Program-made: the position numbers and the translations under genes
Part shown: in pieces, positions 19,875-31,793 of the stretch
Numbering within the stretch: the stretch's first letter is position 1
How the letters are laid out: every line of letters starts with the position of its first letter
DNA from: Turbatrix aceti
Lineage: Eukaryota > Nematoda > Chromadorea > Rhabditida > Panagrolaimidae
NCBI GenBank assembly: GCA_963969345.1
Contig: OZ017770.1
Coordinates: 2,675,246 to 2,739,245, forward strand
Length of the DNA: 64,000 nt
Reading direction: 5' to 3'
Notes under the pieces: model-generated
What the model was told of the DNA's origin: nothing
The model's database searches: none
What the model saw: only the letters and a program-made list of their open reading frames with translations

Positions 19875-21494
19875 TTATTCGACCTCAGATGTAATAGCAG
19901 GTGTCTGTTCGGTGAATTCAACGTTTTCTTGTGTCAGGTGAGCTCGAACGCTTAGCTCGTACTGCATGCGACGATATTTGGGCCAGAAAAACACGACAAA
20001 GATGATGACTTGGACCACGATGACAACGTTCCAAAAAATGAAAGGATCTGAAAAATGCTTATTTCATGTGTCACGGAAAAAACTCTAGTTATCATAAAAC
20101 CTTCCTCACCTCTCCAGTTCTGTATCGCGATGCCGCGTTGACCATCGATGCATGTCTGAATGGCAATTTCGTGTTTTGATGCCGGCCTTGCCAACAAGGT
20201 CGTCGCAATGATATACAAAACGCCTTGAATCTGTCTAAAAATATCAAACTACATTTTTTGAATCTATTTAAACCGTTACAACCCCATAATGATAAGAAAG
20301 CCGGACGAAGTCGCTTCGGCGACGGGAAATGTAACCTCGACACCCAGTTCTAGACCAATGGGGTATATCGCAAATCCAAAAGCTCCGAAAGCAGCTATGG
20401 AACACGATATCCACCATGCCGCGTCTTCGCGTTGAAGCGCAACGACCAGACTCGAAGCTGCGATCGCGGCCATACAATAGCAGAATTTCATGGTTTCCTC
20501 GAACTTCTTGGTTTTGTCGACGTAGAGTCCACTGATAGCCGAGCCAATGAGTCCAGAAAGAATCAGCAGAGCCCCCATTGCGCCGGAGAATGTATCCGAA
20601 TATCCACGAACACAAAGGGCAGGCTGCAGGTTGTTGTACAGCGTGTTGAAGAGTCCAACACCGCCGCCCAGCGCCAGTGCTAGCAGAATATACGTCTTAG
20701 ACCTAAAAATGTTTTTTGCTCCACCCCAAAAGGTGAATTCATTGCGATGATTGGCAGATGCGGAGACGGGAGTTGGTGGAATCGATGACGTCACGCCGAG
20801 GGTCATGACGGCTGAGATAACCGCAAACGCCCCAACATACAGCGACTGCATAAGGATAAGTTCATAAAAGCAGTACTACAAAAAAATCTTTTTACCAAGA
20901 TAAAAAAGTTTTCCGGATTCTCAGCGTTAACAAAGAGGTTTGAAGTTGCATACATGAAAGCAACACCTATTGGATTCGACATGGAAGCAATAGTGTTAGC
21001 CAGCGATCTCTGATTATCGGGAAACCAGTAGGCAGCCAGCTTTGTAGGCAAAAACATCAAAAATGGCTGAGCGCAAGCGGCAAATGACTGGCCGATAAGG
21101 GTAGCGTAAAATCTCTGTGGCTTGTTCAACGCCGACAGAGAGCCTAACACACGTATCACATTGCCGATCAGGTTAAGCCCCGAACCAAGCAAGCAACCAC
21201 TTCGAAGACCAAAGCGATCGACCGAATACATTGCAACTAGGCCAACTGGAATGGAAAATATCATAAATACTGAGTTGTAGTACAGCGCAGCGTGTGCGTC
21301 GCCGTAGTACTCCTTGGTAAAAAAAGTAATAGGTGCAAAAGTGATCCACGTCTAAAAAAAACCAACATAACCTATCACAGATTAACGAACGCAAAGCCGA
21401 CCATAGCGTTTGAAAAATTGATCATAACAACGACTGCTAGGATGTACCATCGGCGTTTGTATAAATGATAAGTCTCGCTACCCCTATCCGCCAT
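19875..21494 (-). CDS. MFS transporter, SLC49 (FLVCR/DIRC2)-like, 474 aa
   Basis: Exons (minus) 21387-21494, 20896-21351, 20283-20845, 20110-20234 and 19875-20047 keep one frame. The protein opens MADRGSETYHLYKRRWYILA, a short cytosolic tail leading into membrane segment 1. About twelve hydrophobic segments follow, with a long loop after segment 6 (near SIPPTPVSASANHR). The conserved MFS A-motif region reads VDRFGLRSGCLLGSG, and IGQSFAACAQPFLMFLPTKLAAYWF matches the SLC49 family. These are plasma-membrane or lysosomal exporters or importers of small molecules such as haem, choline or pyridoxine. The substrate here cannot be told. The length agrees with DIRC2-type members (about 480 aa). The first donor (ttc|gttaat) is the weakest call. 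Confidence 0.75.
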
Positions 21495-21639
21495 TTCGCC
21501 TGAAATGAGTGTCATTTACCCTATTTCGGAATAAATCAGGAAAATTGAGTATAATATCACGAATTGACACGTCAGCAAAGCACATCTGTTCCCAAAACAA
21601 CAATCAGTATTTTTTTCAGAAAGCGAGCCAAAAACGAAG

Positions 21640-24356
21640 TCAAGCAACGCTGGTCGTGTGCTTCTCATAGTAGATGTTAATGAGACGAGCCAGAGTGCTG
21701 TCGAGCTTCTTCTCCTTGAGATCTTCCGGACCGTGGCGCCGGATGTGTTCGACGAAGTAGAAGACGATGGCACGGCGAACGAGGCTGAATGTACGAGAGT
21801 TGCGGTGGTTGTCGTAGACCTGGAAAGGCACATATGTGAAAAATCATCAAAGCAAAACAGCAAAGACAATTGATGATTTTTCCTTTGTGGCGTGGGAAGA
21901 ATCATCAAACATATCATACAAACTAACCTCAGTGAGCTTCTTCCAGCTCTTTTCGTAAAGCTCAACCGCGTTGGGGTGCCGGTGGTGAAGGCCGGAGAAG
22001 ACCTCAAGGGCGAACTGCGTAGACTCAGGCTTGGTTTCAACGTCAGCGAGGATCTGGGTAAAGTACTTGAGGATCGTGTTTACGTCGAGGTCGACAAAAG
22101 CGTCAATCAGCAGGTTAACACACATGGTGCGGACGGCGTTGATGGACTCGTACTGCACTTCGTAGACCATGTGATTGAAAAGCATGTCGATCTTGGGGTA
22201 GAACCATTTGCGATTGAGCTTCCTGAAAACCACAACAACTGTAAGTAAAAGTTCATCAATTGAACAATCGGCGACGTAGTGTAGTTTATAGACAGACGCA
22301 TGTGCCCATAAATTACGCGCATGCATGACCTTTCCCAGTCCACACAGTGGAAGGTTAGAGGTCAATCAATATCCATTGTTCCCCAAAAGTAAGAAAAAAA
22401 CTTACAGCAACTTCGAGAGGCAGTGCATGGCTTCTTCGCGGACATCCGTATCGAAAAGCGGGTCTTTGACCATCAGAACACGGTCAAACACGTCGATGAG
22501 GGCAAGAAAGTCAGGAGACTGAATGGACTCAGGCTTAATACGAGCGTTTATGTACATGATCTGTCTGAGGGTTACGAGATTGTTGCTGAAAGATTTTTGC
22601 ATTGTTATCAAGCTCAAATAATAAAAACAAAAACGAACCGAAGAACCGGCTTGTGCGTATCATCCAGCTGCTTGATCAAAAGGATATTACCCGGCTTGAT
22701 GACGTCATCCAACTGCTTGATCAGCGGAGACCAAAGAGAACCATTTTCGTTAGGAATGACGGCATTGAACGATTTCTGGCGACCAGCGCCGTTCTCGACG
22801 ACCGACGCAGTAGGCGGTTTACGCGGAGTCGACTTCGTCTCGAACATGCCAATCGGCTTGCGAGCAATACTCGAAGGCTGACGAAGGCCAGAACCGAGAT
22901 TGTTAACGGGTGGAGCAGTGCGAGCAAGGTTCGAACGAGGAGTAGGACCGCCGGACGCAGCAGAACCGTAGCCGGGAGCCGAGCGAACTGCGTTAGGCGG
23001 GGTAATTGGAACGATGCGCGGAAGGCTGCTTTCACGCTGGTAGACCTTACGATTGGCTACGCCATTAGGAGCAGGAGGACGGGAGAGACCGGTGTCAACA
23101 CGGGAGACGACATTGGAGAAATTGTTACGACGGGCACTGTTGGCAGGAATACGGGACATGGCACTGCTGGTAAGGCTCTGGGAGCGATTCTGAAGATATC
23201 GCTCAGACTTGGCACTTCCGGCCTTCGGAATTCCAGCTTTGGGGACAGCAGAAGTAATGGGAACCTCAGGAAACTCGAGAACATCCAGGAGACGCTTGCG
23301 GTTGGGCTGGAGGGCCTGAAAAAGATGTTTTTCGTATGACCGAACAAACAGCTGTGAAAAAAAAACCTACACCGTAGATCTCATCGGCCTCCGCCTTGAA
23401 GTGGTTACGGAAGATCATGTAGGCATCGCGCGAGCTATTGCGCACGGCAGGCTCAGCGTCGTTGAGACCGTTCAGGATCGCATCTTTGAGAAAGTTCACT
23501 TGCTTCTGTAGAATGTTGACGGGAAAGCTCGTGATCATGGCAATGAAGGCAGCGTACGTAGCAACACGGACATCACGACCACGATGATTAATCGTAGAGT
23601 GAAGAAGCATGATGACCTTTTCGGTCTGCACCTCCTGAAAGAAGAACGCATTGCATGCAAATCACGCGAATCGTTGAAGCAATGGAGAACAAAAGGCCTA
23701 TTCATGACAAAACCATACCCGAGCAATGTAGCGAAGCGTCGTGGAGCCCGACTGAGAGATAACCTTGGCCTTAGACATGGGAAGCAAAATCAGGCGATCG
23801 TAGATGAATGCCGCAGTGTTGTAAAACTTGATGCCAAGCTTCACAGCGTAGAACCTAAACAAATGCAAAGTGTCAAACCTGGTGAGTCACAACTTATAGA
23901 AAAACTTACGCAACAGTGATGCAGTACTCACGGAGGAGCTGAGATCGGAGTTCCTTCATTCCATCAGCCATCATTCGGTTGTATGTGTTGGTTTTGCCAA
24001 GAACGACATCAATAGCCTGGGGATTGTCAGTATTGATAAGAGACCGGAAATCGACAAGCTAAAAGACGTCAATGATGTCAAAGCTTCTTCCAATCGCAAA
24101 GAAACTCACAGATTTGATCTTCCGGGGATGAGGAACATCGTCGCGAGCAAGCGTTTCACAAATCTCATCAATGAGACGAGGAATGTCCTTTACAGCTGCG
24201 GACTAAAGAAAAACGCACAGTTTAGTCAGCAATTACGACCTCCCACATAAAACCAAGGGTCCGAGCACTTACCAGGGGAGGGACTGCGGCAAAAGCCTGG
24301 TCAAAGACATCTTCATCGATGAAAACCTCGGACGAAGAAGAGGCCTTGGAGACCAT
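21640..24356 (-). CDS. CLASP: CLASP-like microtubule plus-end protein (685 aa)
   Basis: Nine exons (minus): 24273-24356, 24110-24202, 23910-24058, 23719-23854, 23371-23634, 22639-23315, 22406-22585, 21928-22222 and 21640-21819. Residues about 30-270 form a TOG/HEAT domain; LREYCITVAFYAVKLGIKF and LNDAEPAVRNSSRDAYMIF are the typical CLASP helices. A basic Ser/Pro linker follows and contains SRIP, an SxIP-type EB1-binding motif, at 23145-23156. The C-terminal HEAT domain ends VYDNHRNSRTFSLVRRAIVF. CLASPs promote microtubule rescue at kinetochores, spindle and cortex. At 685 residues it is short compared with vertebrate CLASPs (about 1,500) and C. elegans CLS-2 (about 1,000), with only one clear central TOG. 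Confidence 0.85.
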
Positions 24357-24824
24357 GATGCCGGAACTGAATCGCAAAAACACAAAAAAAGAGCAGCTCG
24401 CGAGTTCCGCGACTGAAGCAAGCGTTCGCGAAAGAGTGCAGTGTTTATTCGCGTCAAAACACTGTTGCGCTCGCGCACTGGACTGTATAAAAAAATAGCA
24501 GAGTACACGTAGTTGTTTTTCTGCAAGGACGAGGAAGCATTTGCTATGTATGTGGTTTTCGAAGAATTTTTTGTTTCATGAAGTATCGAGTGTCCGTAAA
24601 CCTGATTACAATCATTACTCATTCTCAGAGGGTGAAATAGAGGTGATTCATGCGTTCCGTGTTATATTTACCAAAAAAGGTAAAATCAGGTAAATGCATC
24701 ATGAGTATGAAAGAAATGTTATTTTTTTCGTTTATATCGATATGCTTGAAAGACGGAAGAAACTCAATGGACTTTATATAACATTAAATAACGATACCAA
24801 CGACAAAGGTGAAGGAAGGAGAGA
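24357..24824. other. Intergenic region between SRP9 and CLASP
   Basis: Holds the CLASP 5' leader and the SRP9 3' flank. No further gene is visible. Confidence 0.5.
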
Positions 24825-25111
24825 TCATGACTGAACCGTCATGTTACGCATAAGGAGGGCAGTGAGTTTTTCGAGTCGCTTGAGGTCTTGTTGTTGATCT
24901 GTGCTAAACTGCAAGCAGACAATGTTGTCTGTGAACTTCAAAATTATCCGTCCGGTTGATGCCTCGTACTTTGTGACAAATCTGCAAGTTACGCTCAATT
25001 TTTACGACGTTTTATTATATGACAAATAGCTTACCGGCAGTTAGCCCCGTTGACAGCGAGAAGTCGTTCGACAGCTTTGGCAAATTCCTCGTAGTTTGAA
25101 AAATACGTCAT
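24825..25111 (-). CDS. SRP9: Signal recognition particle 9 kDa protein (77 aa)
   Basis: Exons (minus) 25035-25111 and 24825-24981, joined within an Arg codon. The protein starts MTYFSNYEEFAKAVERLLA and includes KFTDNIVCLQFSTDQQQDLK, which closely follows SRP9 ([38 protein letters not shown]). The length (77 aa against 86 in human) fits. SRP9 pairs with SRP14 on the Alu domain of SRP RNA and holds translation while the ribosome is brought to the ER. Both exons are under 60 codons, so they are easily missed in ORF scans. The start is the only ATG before the open frame. Confidence 0.93.
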
Positions 25112-26560
25112 AATTAATTTCTACAATTTATAAAATCGTGTTATAGAATTTGTTTGGACAACGCGGAAGCGTCAGACTTTTTCCACAGAAGACCACGATG
25201 AAGGGGGAGAACACCAAAAGCCTGGGATGACCCAATGCGCACGCTTTGTTGCTGGAATATCCAAAGAATAGAATCTGTCAGCGGTAAAAAAACACGTTTT
25301 TCATTTAGTGGGTGACATGGTGATCAATGGGTAGGTGATATTTATTGCCTGGTGAAAATGTGATTAGAATTACTTCCAAAATGATTTTCATTTTATTCTC
25401 TGTTGCTAACCATCCAGTAGTGCTTTCTACTGGTTTTGCAGAACTTTGTCATTCTTCTTTTCTTGCAGACAATTTGCTTTGATCTATTTTGATGACGCTT
25501 CCTCACGTTTTTATGAATTTGTCTTTATAGCTCCCGGACTTTTGTAAATACTTGCAGTTGCTATTAACCCCCCGACTTTTTGTGTGTTTTCAAGAATTGT
25601 CATACTAATTCACCTGAATTCATCCTCTTTTTCTCTCTCTCACTACCTGCGGCGCAGTGTTGTTTATGGTCTCATTAACGGTGCAGCCGTTATTTTGTTG
25701 TCCGTTTATCAGGGCGTTTCGTTGTCACCAATCGGGTGAACTTTATCACATTCCACATTTTTACGGTATCATTGTTGGGTGTACAGTAACGTATCCAAAA
25801 GTAGACTTCAAAAAAACTGCTTTGTTATCCGTAGTATACTTTTAGTTGTTTAAAATTTTTGTTTAAAACTGGTGGAAACATTCAATCCCTTCAAATGTGT
25901 TTATATAATCGTGTTTCGCTGTCAAATACACAATCACTTTTTTTACGGATGGAAAAAAATCGCGGAAAGATTTGGGATGATTTATTATTGTACGCGCTGG
26001 AAGACTTCTAATTAAGCACCTTGCTCGAGACCGCTTATCCTTTTTTCCTGTTTCACCAAAAATTCGCAACGGTGCTAAGTAGAAAGAATAGATTGCAGCG
26101 CAAGGTGCGTTTCTTTTCCCTGCGATTAGACAAACGATCGAACAAGAACTGAGAACAACCGCAGTGAGCGTTAATGCTAGATGTCACAGCAACGCGGTTG
26201 AATTCGACGTTCACCAAAATTGTTTGAAAGAATATTTACACATTACGCGTGTTGTGTCCCCTGCAATTATTGATCTTGTTTGTGTGCATTAATTTATCTC
26301 ATATCTTCTTGTGAAGAAAACATCTGAAATGACTCAGTGTACCTGGCGATTTTTTTATTTGTGTGTACGCCTTGTTTTGGGGATTTGTATCTTGATCTGG
26401 TTAAACGCGTTGCACTCTTTGTTTCAATCCGTTTCTTCGTGATTGATCGTTTCCTTTTCTCACTGTGTAATATTCTCACACATGTTTTTGTCACTAAATC
26501 GTGTAATTACCCCGATTTCAGAACGATGAGCTAAGTAATCGATAATCAGGGGCATCAAAA
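25112..26560. other. Intergenic region between SRP9 and SH2D4
   Basis: AT-rich DNA between two divergent genes, so it should hold both promoters. No ORF is convincing. Confidence 0.5.
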
Positions 26561-28426
26561 ATGAGTCTGCTGCAGGATATCCTACAAAAGGTCTTTTTTT
26601 CTTCCGAAACGCCCTTTTATATCCAAACAACCTATTTTAGATGTACGTCGAGCCTGAACTGCTCGAACAGCTCGACGACGAACAGAAACAAATTTTGTTC
26701 TACAAAATGCGTGAAGAGCAGGTTCGTCGATGGCGTCAGGCTGAAGAAGACTCGGAGAATGGATCACCGACATCCGACAAGAATCGTCGAGGAATCAGCT
26801 GGCTTAAAGGACGTGATGGCGAAGTGTGGGTATGGGTTATGGGCGAGCATCCTAACGATCCTACCATTGATCAGATTATCGAAGACGAAGCTAAGCAACG
26901 AGCCCGCGAACTTGCTGAACAAGAGACTCTCATCTTGTCATCGATGAAGGATAATAACCTTGTGTATGAGGACAATAATTCGGCTATGGAGCAGTTATTA
27001 AAGAATCAACTATCTCAAATTCAGATTGGTGACAGAAACAACAAATTACAGGTTTGTCTTGAGTTTTTGTTGTCACCAAGTTTTTTTATATGGTCATTTT
27101 AGACTCAGCCGCAGAACACAAACTCATCGCCTAACTCAAAGTACATTAGTGATGTCAAAGCGACGGATCGAAGCGTGACAAACGGATCAAGCGGTTCTTC
27201 TTCCGATCAGAACGGATCAGCGAACCACGCTAATCTCAAAAGTCCGCCTCCGGTTCCCCAGAAACCAGCATTTTTGCGACAACTCGAGGGATCAATCAAA
27301 AATGAACTAACTCCATACAAGCAGCCCACCATATCGAATTCGAATGTAACATCTCAAGCAAAAACGGGTGCTGTGCCATTTCCTCCCGCTGAACAGATTC
27401 CCAACTCCTTTGACACCTTCCCGAACGTTCGCCTACGTACAACTCCCAAACCAACGTTTATTGAAAGCAATATCCAAAAGCGCCAGTCAGAAATCTTTGA
27501 AAAACTCATGGAAGAGAGGGAAAGGCTTCAGCGCGAGGCTGAACTTGAGGAAGAGCGCCGGAGACAGGAATTCGAAAAGCAAGAACAACGTGCTCGTGCC
27601 GCAGAAGCTCATATTCGATTTATTGCACAGCGCGTTAGAGCCGAATACCAGCAAGGGCTTAACAACACTAATCCATCACCTGAAGCTCAGTCAAATGGGT
27701 CGAATAGAACAGACGTTGAGCCGGTGCCGGTGGAGAACAACGGTACTTCCGCTCAGGTGACCAGAACATCGCAATCTCTCCTGCCTGTGCTCAGCAAAAA
27801 CGGCCCAACGTCCCTGAAAGAGGTCATCAAGCGGATCCGGCCACCGAAGCCTGTCAATCGGGATGCAATTATTGAATGGTACATTTCGAGTGAGCTTCCC
27901 AAAGGTACAGGACTCGATCCCAAGACAAACTTCCCCGCCCGATGGTTTCATGGTTTGTTTTCTTTTTATTTCACCGAAAACAGTTTAGTACGATTGTTTT
28001 TACAGGTATCATTTCCCGATCTGCCGCTGAACAACTTCTCACCAATCAGCCATCCGGAGCCTTTCTTGTTCGTGTCTCCGAACGCATTTGGGGCTACACT
28101 GTCTCTTACGTCGTCAAACCCGGTGTTACAAAGCATTTCTTAGTCGAAACAATTCCCGAAGGTTATCAATTCTTCGGCACGAATCAGTTTGTACATAAGT
28201 CGTTATACGATTTAGTTTTATTCCACGAGGTTTGTCTATTTTTATTGCTTCTTCGCCCTATGGAATATTTTTTTAGACGGCGCCAATTACAAAGCTTGGA
28301 AAAGAAATTCTCCGGTTAGCAGTCGGCCAATCTTCAGGAATCCAACCCGATTATAGCGATCTTCTCGATGTGGCGACGCTCAATCAACTCGCTTCAACTC
28401 GTCTTCTCGCAACTCGAAGACTCTGA
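26561..28426 (+). CDS. SH2D4A: SH2 domain protein of the SH2D4 family (554 aa)
   Basis: Exons 26561-26590, 26641-27051, 27103-27952, 28006-28229 and 28277-28426. The N-terminus, MYVEPELLEQLDDEQKQILF then KMREEQVRRW, is the hallmark start of SH2D4A/B. A glutamate/arginine coiled coil lies around residues 250-300 (LMEERERLQREAELEEERRR). The SH2 domain starts at WFHGIISRSAAEQLL, has the phosphotyrosine-binding FLVRVSE and ends near LYDLVLFHE. These are cytosolic adaptors; vertebrate SH2D4A binds phosphotyrosine sites and phosphatases and restrains receptor signalling. The invariant FLVR arginine is present, so binding should be intact. The tail ends LLATRRL. Confidence 0.92.
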
Positions 28427-28775
28427 GTGAGTATCTCGCAAGAATGGATATACAAATTTGCATAATTGACCTTGGCTTTAAAGGGGGATATCCGAGTGCC
28501 TTGACTTCGTACCTTAACCCTCCTTTGTTCTTTGTCTCCCTTTTGTGCTACCATCACACCTCGGGTTTTTGATTTCGCTGTTTAATTGACATGTCATCAG
28601 ATACATGGATACGTGATTACCAAAAAAGAATAAATCGTTTTTTTATTGTTTCGTAGTCTGTACTATTTATACTGAAGGCAAATTGCGTATTCGTAAATCG
28701 GCAGTGGCTCAGTTGGATAAGATTGTGCGTAGCAATGACAAAAAAAATTAAAAAGAAAGCATTCGTAGTCGTGCG
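28427..28775. other. Convergent 3' region
   Basis: Between the 3' ends of SH2D4 and the innexin gene. An AATAAA lies near 28630 on the plus strand, about 205 bp after the SH2D4 stop. Confidence 0.5.
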
Positions 28776-30819
28776 TTAGACACTTTTCGGTCCTTTTTCG
28801 AGGAGTAGTTGGGCGTCATCGCCCTTATTTTCGAGATCCTCTACGATGTTGAGCATCGCTAAGGAGAGATAGCTCGCAGGTAGGTCGCCGATGTTGAGAG
28901 CGATCTGGTTGAGGATGAAGATGCCGTCGTGACCGATGATTCGGAAGAACTTGTCGACAAACGCGGATTTGCTATGAATGGTGAGGAATGATCGAAGCTG
29001 GCGTTTGACGTAACTGTGCGTGCAGCAGATCAGCAGGGTCCAATAAAGGCTGTGGAAGAAGCTGACAATGGCGACGAAAAACATCCAAAACCACAAAAAG
29101 AGCAGCGCTTTTTCATAATAGATGTTTAGAGTGAGAACGCAGAGTACGGTATCCCACTGAACAGACGCTGGCTTTCGGCGTTGAAAATCACAATGCGTGA
29201 TGCGTGGAAAATGGCCGGTTTCCTGTAAACGTGATCCATTGTGATAAAAAAAATCTGACTAAGTTGTCTAAATGACAATAGCATTCCGTTGTTTGCACAC
29301 GCTTTTGACATTTTTGCGCTTTTGAGTGTGGCAAAAAAAGCTTTCAAGAGATAGCTGTGTCGAGTATTGTTGTTAGAGCATAGTGCATCGCGTCTGCGTG
29401 AAAAAGCGTGAGTGACAACGCTTCGAGGCAAAATTTGTTCTACAATTGAATCGCTAGTCTTTGCCACTTGTCTACGAGCTTGTTTGAAAGAAATTTTGTA
29501 TTGTCAATATGTCAACGACCACTACTACTACTACACCCATCCTACCGATGAAGGGGGTCGAGCGGGTGCTTGCACCCACCTTACTTCCCTTTTCCTTCTG
29601 GCTGACTCGATGACGATTGGCTTAGCAATTCCTGCTACCAAGCGTCACCCTCCCGTCGTCCGCTTTTTTCTGCGCTCATCTAACAACCTGCAGAAAGATA
29701 ATCTTCTGCGTCGAAGGACAGAATCAATGCTAGAAACAACTTAATCTGATCAACTAACCCAACAAAGTTTACCTTTCCTTTTAACAAATAATAATTAGCC
29801 AACCGTCTACTCACCTGCCAATCGGCGCCGCTGATTAAGTCATTGACAACCTGGAAGCCGGAGTGACCATCGATGTGCGCAGATATAAGGTAGTTGAGGA
29901 AGAAGAACTGCAGACACGCATTGATCAGCTGTATGTACGTGAATCCAAGGTAGTAGAGGCCAATCGATCCGCGATTCTTTCGTCTAAACAAACGCAAACC
30001 GTCCCAGATATAAACTGCCGCTAACTGTTGGAATGCTTCGATTCTGTCTAAAATAATTCAAATTAAATGCTGCGTTTTGGTTTCGAAAAAAACATACTTC
30101 CAAAATTTCCCGCTTTGATTTGATGCCAGTTGACGTCAACAAACTGAATAGTTGAAGGCAAATCATAGCCTAAAAATTTTTGTTACGATATTTAGTATTT
30201 GAGAAGGATCTCGTATTTCGCTTGATTGAAAAGTAGCAGGACAAGTTATACAATAGCCGAGTTTTACATGTTTGGAGACAAAAGCTGTAGTAGTAGACTT
30301 ACCCGACCAGGTACACATCATTCGCATTAGTAATCGCGGAAGATAGAAAAATAATGCTTGGAGCGCTAGAATATACGGTATCTGAAAGTCATGAGACGTT
30401 AGCGATATTATTAATGAAACCCTAGCCAAAACATACCCATTGGTAATACTTGATAAAGACTTTTTGTCTTTCTTCAGGATCAAAATCCAGGCCAGTATCT
30501 AGCGGAAAATAGTACGTTCCATGCACGTAGCAGTAATGATTTACAAAATCTGACCAAATTTTGTTGAACTCAGCAGGTGTCCAGCAGGTAATTGGATCGC
30601 CCCAAAACGTTGACGTTAACAATAGACCGGCACAAACTGCCATAACGACGACGGTGTACAACGAGTTCAGCCGATCCACCTATAAATGGATTGGGTAAAA
30701 ATTCTTCAGATGTTCAAAAATAATAAAAAAAGTCAACTCACAAAATCACCTTTGGGCTGCTTAAATACCCGGCCTATCAGATTATTAACGGTAGAAATAG
30801 CACCCAGTTGACCACTCAT
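28776..30819 (-). CDS. Innexin gap-junction protein (383 aa)
   Basis: Exons (minus) 30742-30819, 30437-30679, 30303-30381, 30098-30169, 29815-30047 and 28776-29222. The start MSGQLGAISTVNNLIGRVF, the signature YYQW followed by IPYILALQALFFYLPR, a first extracellular loop with two cysteines (CWTPAEF, HYCYVHGTYY), FPRITHCDFQ and the segment LFLWFWMFFVAIVSFF give four membrane helices in innexin order. Innexins form invertebrate gap-junction channels and hemichannels. The size (383 aa) is normal. The last intron (29223-29814) is the longest, at 592 bp; the ORF lying in it on the plus strand is not coding. The C-terminal cytosolic tail is short and ends in a Lys-rich stretch. Confidence 0.93.
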
Positions 30820-31793
30820 GGTTGGATTACGTTCGATTTATCTATTGCGACACAGAATAACAAAAATTTGATTTAAAAAAAAGTACAGAAACTACAACTA
30901 ATGTAAGAGGAATTGATAAAGAATACAAGTACAGCTTCTACCTGTAGGTACAACAACAAAAAGTTGTCGTCTGGTTTTTGACTCCGCCTTACAGGATGGA
31001 TTTTTGCACCCCCAGGTTTCTTACAATGTATTATTGTACCGTCAAAAAGTGATTCAAGTAGGATAATTTGCAACAAGTTGTTGACTGCAGCAACCCCATT
31101 GGCTTGGATCCTTGCTGACTGCAAATGTGCCAACCATAACGGCAAGGAGTTGAAAGAAGTCGGTAACGCATAATCTTTCCTTCTTCTCGCGCGTACCACA
31201 AAGGATGGGTAAAAGCCGCTTACTCAATTACGATCATCTGTGACACGCCAGCGGCACACGCGATGCCTGCGGCATATAAATCGAGCTGCCAAAAGGGGTG
31301 AAAATGGAATCAATATGCCATTTCACCGGAAATAAAACGCCTTGTTATTTTATGGTGCTTGCAGACATATTTTTATCGCCCTTTTTTGGCTGTCGAAAAA
31401 TTATGATTTTTTAAAATTCCAATTCGCTCCAATTTCTGCTTTCTCACCAAAATTTGTATTGACCAGTCGTCGAGCAAGAAGTAGCAGAGCATTAAAATGA
31501 TGACTTGTGTACACGCTCGCAATAGACAACCCAAAAACTCACTTTACTACCGCGAAGTAAACATTCTTCTAGCCGAGAGAACAAAAGATGACTCAAATAC
31601 TTTGGACCAGGTTTTTGTGTGATCGTGTTCCAAAGCTAGCTAGCGCCTTTTGTGTGACCATTTGTCGCAACTCGTGGCGGCAGAAAGTAAAACAACGAAT
31701 CGAGATGAGACAAAAAAGAAATTTATTAATTTTATTTCTTCAATTATTCCTTCCTAGCAGATTCGTCAGCGTACAAAAAAAAGTTTACACAAA
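30820..31793. other. Intergenic region upstream of innexin
   Basis: Likely innexin promoter and PHKB 3' flank. A GC-richer patch at 31230-31290 (cagcggcacacgcgatgcctgcggcatataaatcg) has a TATA-like end. No gene found. Confidence 0.45.

Noticed and set aside
22423..23339. Plus-strand ORFs of 152 and 245 codons
   Set aside because: Antisense shadows of the CLASP exon with biased Ser/Arg/Pro codons.
28700..28740. tRNA-like string gtggctcagttggataag
   Set aside because: Resembles an A box only; no B box, anticodon arm or acceptor pairing follows.
29412..29744. 110-codon plus-strand ORF
   Set aside because: It lies inside the last innexin intron on the opposite strand, begins at a non-ATG codon and lacks coding character.
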